A DNA stretch of 37,130 bases, taken from Saprospiraceae bacterium (GTDB lineage Bacteria; Bacteroidota; Bacteroidia; Chitinophagales; Saprospiraceae). Where the stretch lies: positions 1 to 37,130 of the forward strand of contig JADZFD010000067.1 in the NCBI GenBank assembly GCA_020850225.1. The letters are read 5' to 3'. The notes below the pieces were generated by a model that worked only from the letters and a program-made list of their open reading frames with translations, made no database searches and was not told where the DNA came from. The position numbers were made by a program, and so were the translations under genes. This document shows positions 34,821-37,130 of this stretch, piece by piece; position 1 is the first letter of the stretch; each line of letters starts with the position of its first letter.

Positions 34821-36236
34821 ATGAAATCTATCAGTGTTTTTGAAATAATAAAAGTAGGAATCGGACCATCCAGTTCTCATACAATGGGGCCATGGAATGC
34901 AGCTGAGATGTTCGTAAATCTGATTCGTTCAGCACATCCACTAACGGATGTTAAGGAAGTATACGCTGAGTTTTACGGATCTTTAGCCAAGACAGGCATA
35001 GGTCATGGAACTGACATTGCTGCCATGTTAGGTCTTTCAGGTGAAAATTTTAAAAAAATCAACACTGCACTGATCGATGAAAAAACTGAAGCGATAAAAT
35101 CTTCCGGTACACTTTTACTCGGTGGTGAAGTCAAAATACCCTTCGTTTATGGTCACCATCTTGTACTGAACAAGTCCAAAAACCTGGATTTTCATCCCAA
35201 TGGAATGATCTTTAAGGCTGTTTTTAAAGATGGCCATGAACTGAAACAGGATTATTATTCCATCGGAGGTGGTTTCGTAGCAACACAGGATGAGACAAAT
35301 GTAGCAAGTTATTCAACACGTACATTATGTCCATGTCATCATGGCAAGGACGTTATTCATTATTGCAATAAACTCGGGTTAACTTTTTCAGATCTTATTT
35401 ATCTTAATGAAGAAAGCTGGCGTACACGTGAAGAAACCCGTCAGCAGGCTCTCGATATCTGGTCAGAAATTCAGGATTGTATATACAGAGGTGTAAACAA
35501 GGAAGGCTTTCTACCGGGCATATTAAAGGTGGTGCGCAGGGCATCTACCCTGAACAAAAAACTGCTTAATAATCAGCACTATCAGAATAAAACCGAGTGG
35601 TTGCATCTAGTCGAATCTTCCGGAGATGATTTCGTCAATATCAACAAGTGGATTTCCTGCTTTGCACTGGCTGTAAATGAAGAAAATGCCGGTTTTGGAC
35701 GTATCATTACTGCACCTACCAATGGAGCCAGTGGTATCATTCCTGCCGTTCTCATGTATGCACAATTATTTACAAAGTTCAGAAGTGAGGAAGCTGTCAT
35801 CCGGTTTCTGCTCGTTGCCGGTGAAGTTGGTACCTTATTTAAAAAGAATGCCACCATTTCTGCTGCTATGGGCGGATGTCAGGCCGAAACGGGAGTTTCA
35901 TCAGCTATGGCTGCTGCAGGATTGACAGAAATAATGGGTGGTACTACGGAGCAGGTACTGATGGCTGCCGAAATTGCCATGGAACATCATCTGGGATTAA
36001 CCTGTGATCCGATTGCCGGATTGGTACAGATACCCTGTATCGAACGTAACTCTATGGGTGCTATCAAGGCCATCACAGCTGCTAACATAGCCATAGAAAG
36101 TGATCCTGCCAATGCTAAAGTCACACTGGATGAAGTCATTCAAACGATGTGGGAAACTGCTCAGAGCATGAATGACCGATTCAAGGAAACGTCCGAAGGT
36201 GGACTTGCCATAGCGGTAAATATTGCTGAATGTTAG
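34821..36236 (+). CDS. sdaA: L-serine ammonia-lyase (single-chain, Fe-S type)
   Basis: The 471-residue enzyme deaminates L-serine to pyruvate and ammonia with a 4Fe-4S cluster. The N-terminal domain carries IKVGIGPSSSHTMGPWNAA; the catalytic domain has ITAPTNGASGIIPAVLMY and MGGCQAETGVSSAMAAAGL. Three cysteines, Cys353 (GGCQAE), Cys395 (LTCDPI) and Cys406 (IPCIER), have the 42- and 11-residue spacing of the cluster ligands in type 2 L-serine dehydratases. The short N-terminal domain without an ACT-type regulatory extension agrees with the single-chain E. coli-like type. The gene is monocistronic, with no visible terminator directly after its stop. Confidence 0.96.
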   Translation: MKSISVFEIIKVGIGPSSSHTMGPWNAAEMFVNLIRSAHPLTDVKEVYAEFYGSLAKTGIGHGTDIAAMLGLSGENFKKINTALIDEKTEAIKSSGTLLLGGEVKIPFVYGHHLVLNKSKNLDFHPNGMIFKAVFKDGHELKQDYYSIGGGFVATQDETNVASYSTRTLCPCHHGKDVIHYCNKLGLTFSDLIYLNEESWRTREETRQQALDIWSEIQDCIYRGVNKEGFLPGILKVVRRASTLNKKLLNNQHYQNKTEWLHLVESSGDDFVNINKWISCFALAVNEENAGFGRIITAPTNGASGIIPAVLMYAQLFTKFRSEEAVIRFLLVAGEVGTLFKKNATISAAMGGCQAETGVSSAMAAAGLTEIMGGTTEQVLMAAEIAMEHHLGLTCDPIAGLVQIPCIERNSMGAIKAITAANIAIESDPANAKVTLDEVIQTMWETAQSMNDRFKETSEGGLAIAVNIAEC

Positions 36237-36517
36237 TGGATTCCAGGGTTCATTTGTTCTAATTAAATTTTAGGATTTTGCGTCTTCATCCATTTTATTT
36301 AATTCTACTTTGTCAATTTAAGAATTATCAAAAAAATCTTCATAAAGGATATCATTTTGATTCTATTTTTTAAGTGCCGTTGAATATCCTTTACCCCGAT
36401 GTATGTGCTTATGTAGCATCTGTGTTATTTTATCTTTCACTGTCACGCCTTGTGAGAGGATTAAAGCAATGGTCTTTAATTTGAAAATAGTTTGATATTC
36501 AATAACATGGGTCCCAT

Positions 36518-36573
36518 AGGTCGCCACCCTTGACGACCTGAAAAACTTCATAAAGGGTGTTTTTTGTGTTTTT
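36518..36573 (+). terminator. Overlapping, mutually exclusive hairpins with T-run
   Basis: AGGTCG (36518-36523) can pair with CGACCT (36534-36539). Alternatively CACCCTT (36525-36531) pairs with AAGGGTG (36553-36559), which is followed by TTTTTTGTGTTTTT. The second is an intrinsic-terminator layout with a long loop, and the first would block it. It may terminate readthrough from sdaA, about 290 nt upstream. Confidence 0.45.
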
Positions 36574-36579
36574 AAAAAA

Positions 36580-36636
36580 GTCGTTTTAGTTACTGTCGTT
36601 CCTAAAGGTAAGGAAAATTAGACTGGTAAAAACGAC
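36580..36636. repeat. Nested imperfect hairpin
   Basis: GTCGTTTT (36580-36587) pairs perfectly with AAAACGAC (36629-36636), and TTCCT (36599-36603) with AGGAA (36611-36615) inside it. The right strand carries unpaired bases (GGTA) that the left lacks. Function is unknown; it may be another small palindromic element. Confidence 0.4.
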
Positions 36637-36862
36637 ATTACAAATATACAAAATATTTACAATATATTGGTTATCTGTATTTTAAATTTAACGAAGTAGA
36701 ACTAATGAACCGTAAAAATAATTTGACTTTGTCATGTTTAATGATTTTAATTTGTTACAATTATCAAAATTCTTAGTACTTTATAGAAATACTATTCCCT
36801 TATCTCATTTTACAAGTCAACACACGATTGACTTTCTTGGGGAGTTCATTCTTAATCCGTAC

Positions 36863-36986
36863 TAACGGTTTGCGTATTGGCGATGGGCGGGATTTTTAGC
36901 ACTAAAGTTCAATCGAAGAACTAAAGCTTAATTTTGCACTTCCGTTGATACTAAGCCGTTCTGCCCGCCTATTGCCAATACGATGT
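36863..36986. repeat. Long imperfect hairpin (attC-like or dispersed palindromic element)
   Basis: A 19-bp arm (36873-36891, CGTATTGGCGATGGGCGGG) pairs with 36964-36982 (CCCGCCTATTGCCAATACG), with only two G-T mismatches. The loop of about 70 nt contains a smaller GTTC/GAAC hairpin. The element starts AACGGTTTGCGTAT and ends CGATGTT, matching the ends of the left-hand element (248-304) read on the minus strand at 11 of 14 and 6 of 7 positions. The AAC ... GTT ends recall integron attC sites. A new gene begins 83 nt downstream. Confidence 0.55.
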
Positions 36987-37068
36987 TCAAGCAACACCTC
37001 CGTTGAGTGTTCTATCAGCTTATTTGCAGCGAAAGTGTCAACTTTACTTTTCATTAAAAAAATTAAAG

Positions 37069-37130
37069 ATGAAAGGTAACACAATTTCAGTAAAACCACT
37101 CAATGAAAGTGGAAAAATTTGGTTAGAGAA
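37069..37130 (+). CDS. Start of an unidentified gene (3' partial), possibly GNAT acetyltransferase
   Basis: An ATG at 37069, preceded by an A-rich leader typical for this genome, opens a frame that stays open for 20 codons to the window edge. It begins MKGNTISVKPLNESGKIWLE. The 'I(S/R)(V/K)PL...W(L/V)' pattern is reminiscent of the N-terminus of small GNAT acetyltransferases, but 20 residues are too few to decide. Its place right after the hairpin element resembles the DUF1796 gene at the other end of the window. Confidence 0.45.
   Translation, partial: MKGNTISVKPLNESGKIWLE

Larger units (their letters stand above)
36237..37068. other. Structured non-coding/accessory stretch after sdaA
   Basis: About 830 bp without a convincing gene. 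It holds overlapping hairpins with a T-run (36518-36573), a nested hairpin (36580-36636), an AT-rich part and a long imperfect hairpin (36863-36986), followed by the leader of a gene beginning at 37069. A minus-strand open frame (36363-36551, 62 codons) overlaps the first hairpins and has no recognisable family. Composition and repeats mark this as accessory DNA comparable to the left end of the window. Confidence 0.45.

Noticed and set aside
36363..36551. 62-codon minus-strand open frame ending HIHRGKGYSTALKK
   Set aside because: No family resemblance, and it overlaps the hairpin structures; the evidence is too weak to call a gene.
36902..37099. 65-codon minus-strand open frame at the right end
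   Set aside because: It runs through the long hairpin and over the plus-strand gene start at 37069; its content reflects the palindrome.

Overview
The window looks like chromosomal DNA from an AT-rich member of the Bacteroidota, most likely Saprospiraceae-like. Two secreted proteins end in type IX secretion (T9SS) type A sorting domains. A TonB-dependent receptor is paired with a DUF4249 lipoprotein. A very large HYR/P-domain/dockerin adhesin is present. Many genes lack a Shine-Dalgarno sequence, and several starts are preceded by the Bacteroidota -7 promoter motif TAnnTTTG. The species assignment is inference; no rRNA is present.

Layout. Positions 1-1474 are accessory: the 3' part of a HigA-type antitoxin, an imperfect hairpin with one-sided bulges (248-304), an AT-rich DUF1796 gene, and a repeat-rich non-coding stretch. 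Positions 1475-11698 hold a C25/gingipain-like secreted protein whose expected catalytic residues look replaced, a DUF2147 protein, tRNA-Gly(GCC) and tRNA-Leu(UAA), a serine hydrolase, and a 1781-residue T9SS surface protein. Positions 12026-17900 are mainly housekeeping: a methyltransferase, purK-purE, urocanate hydratase, a small membrane protein and a Spy-like exported protein. Positions 18038-21537 form a four-gene operon: glycosyltransferase, hddA, gmhA and hddC. It would make GDP-D-glycero-alpha-D-manno-heptose except that no GmhB phosphatase is present. Positions 21606-27446 are envelope genes: two small lipoproteins (one resembling the lysozyme inhibitor Ivy), the DUF4249/TonB receptor pair, and a secreted amidotransferase-like protein. 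Positions 27587-32498 hold a vWA membrane protein directly followed by a cysteine desulfurase, a methyltransferase and accD. Positions 32936-36236 hold a triple-DUF2249 protein, an MgtC-type membrane protein and an L-serine dehydratase. The last 0.9 kb is accessory again: nested hairpins, a second long imperfect hairpin sharing end motifs with the first, and the first codons of a new gene running off the window.

The most unusual material is in the two accessory ends, where two related hairpin elements sit next to single, unrelated genes, as in cassette arrays. Also notable are the C25-like protein, the Ivy-like lipoprotein, the triple DUF2249 protein and the incomplete GDP-heptose operon. I did not find a clearly new defence or mobile system, a CRISPR array, a phage module or an intact insertion sequence.
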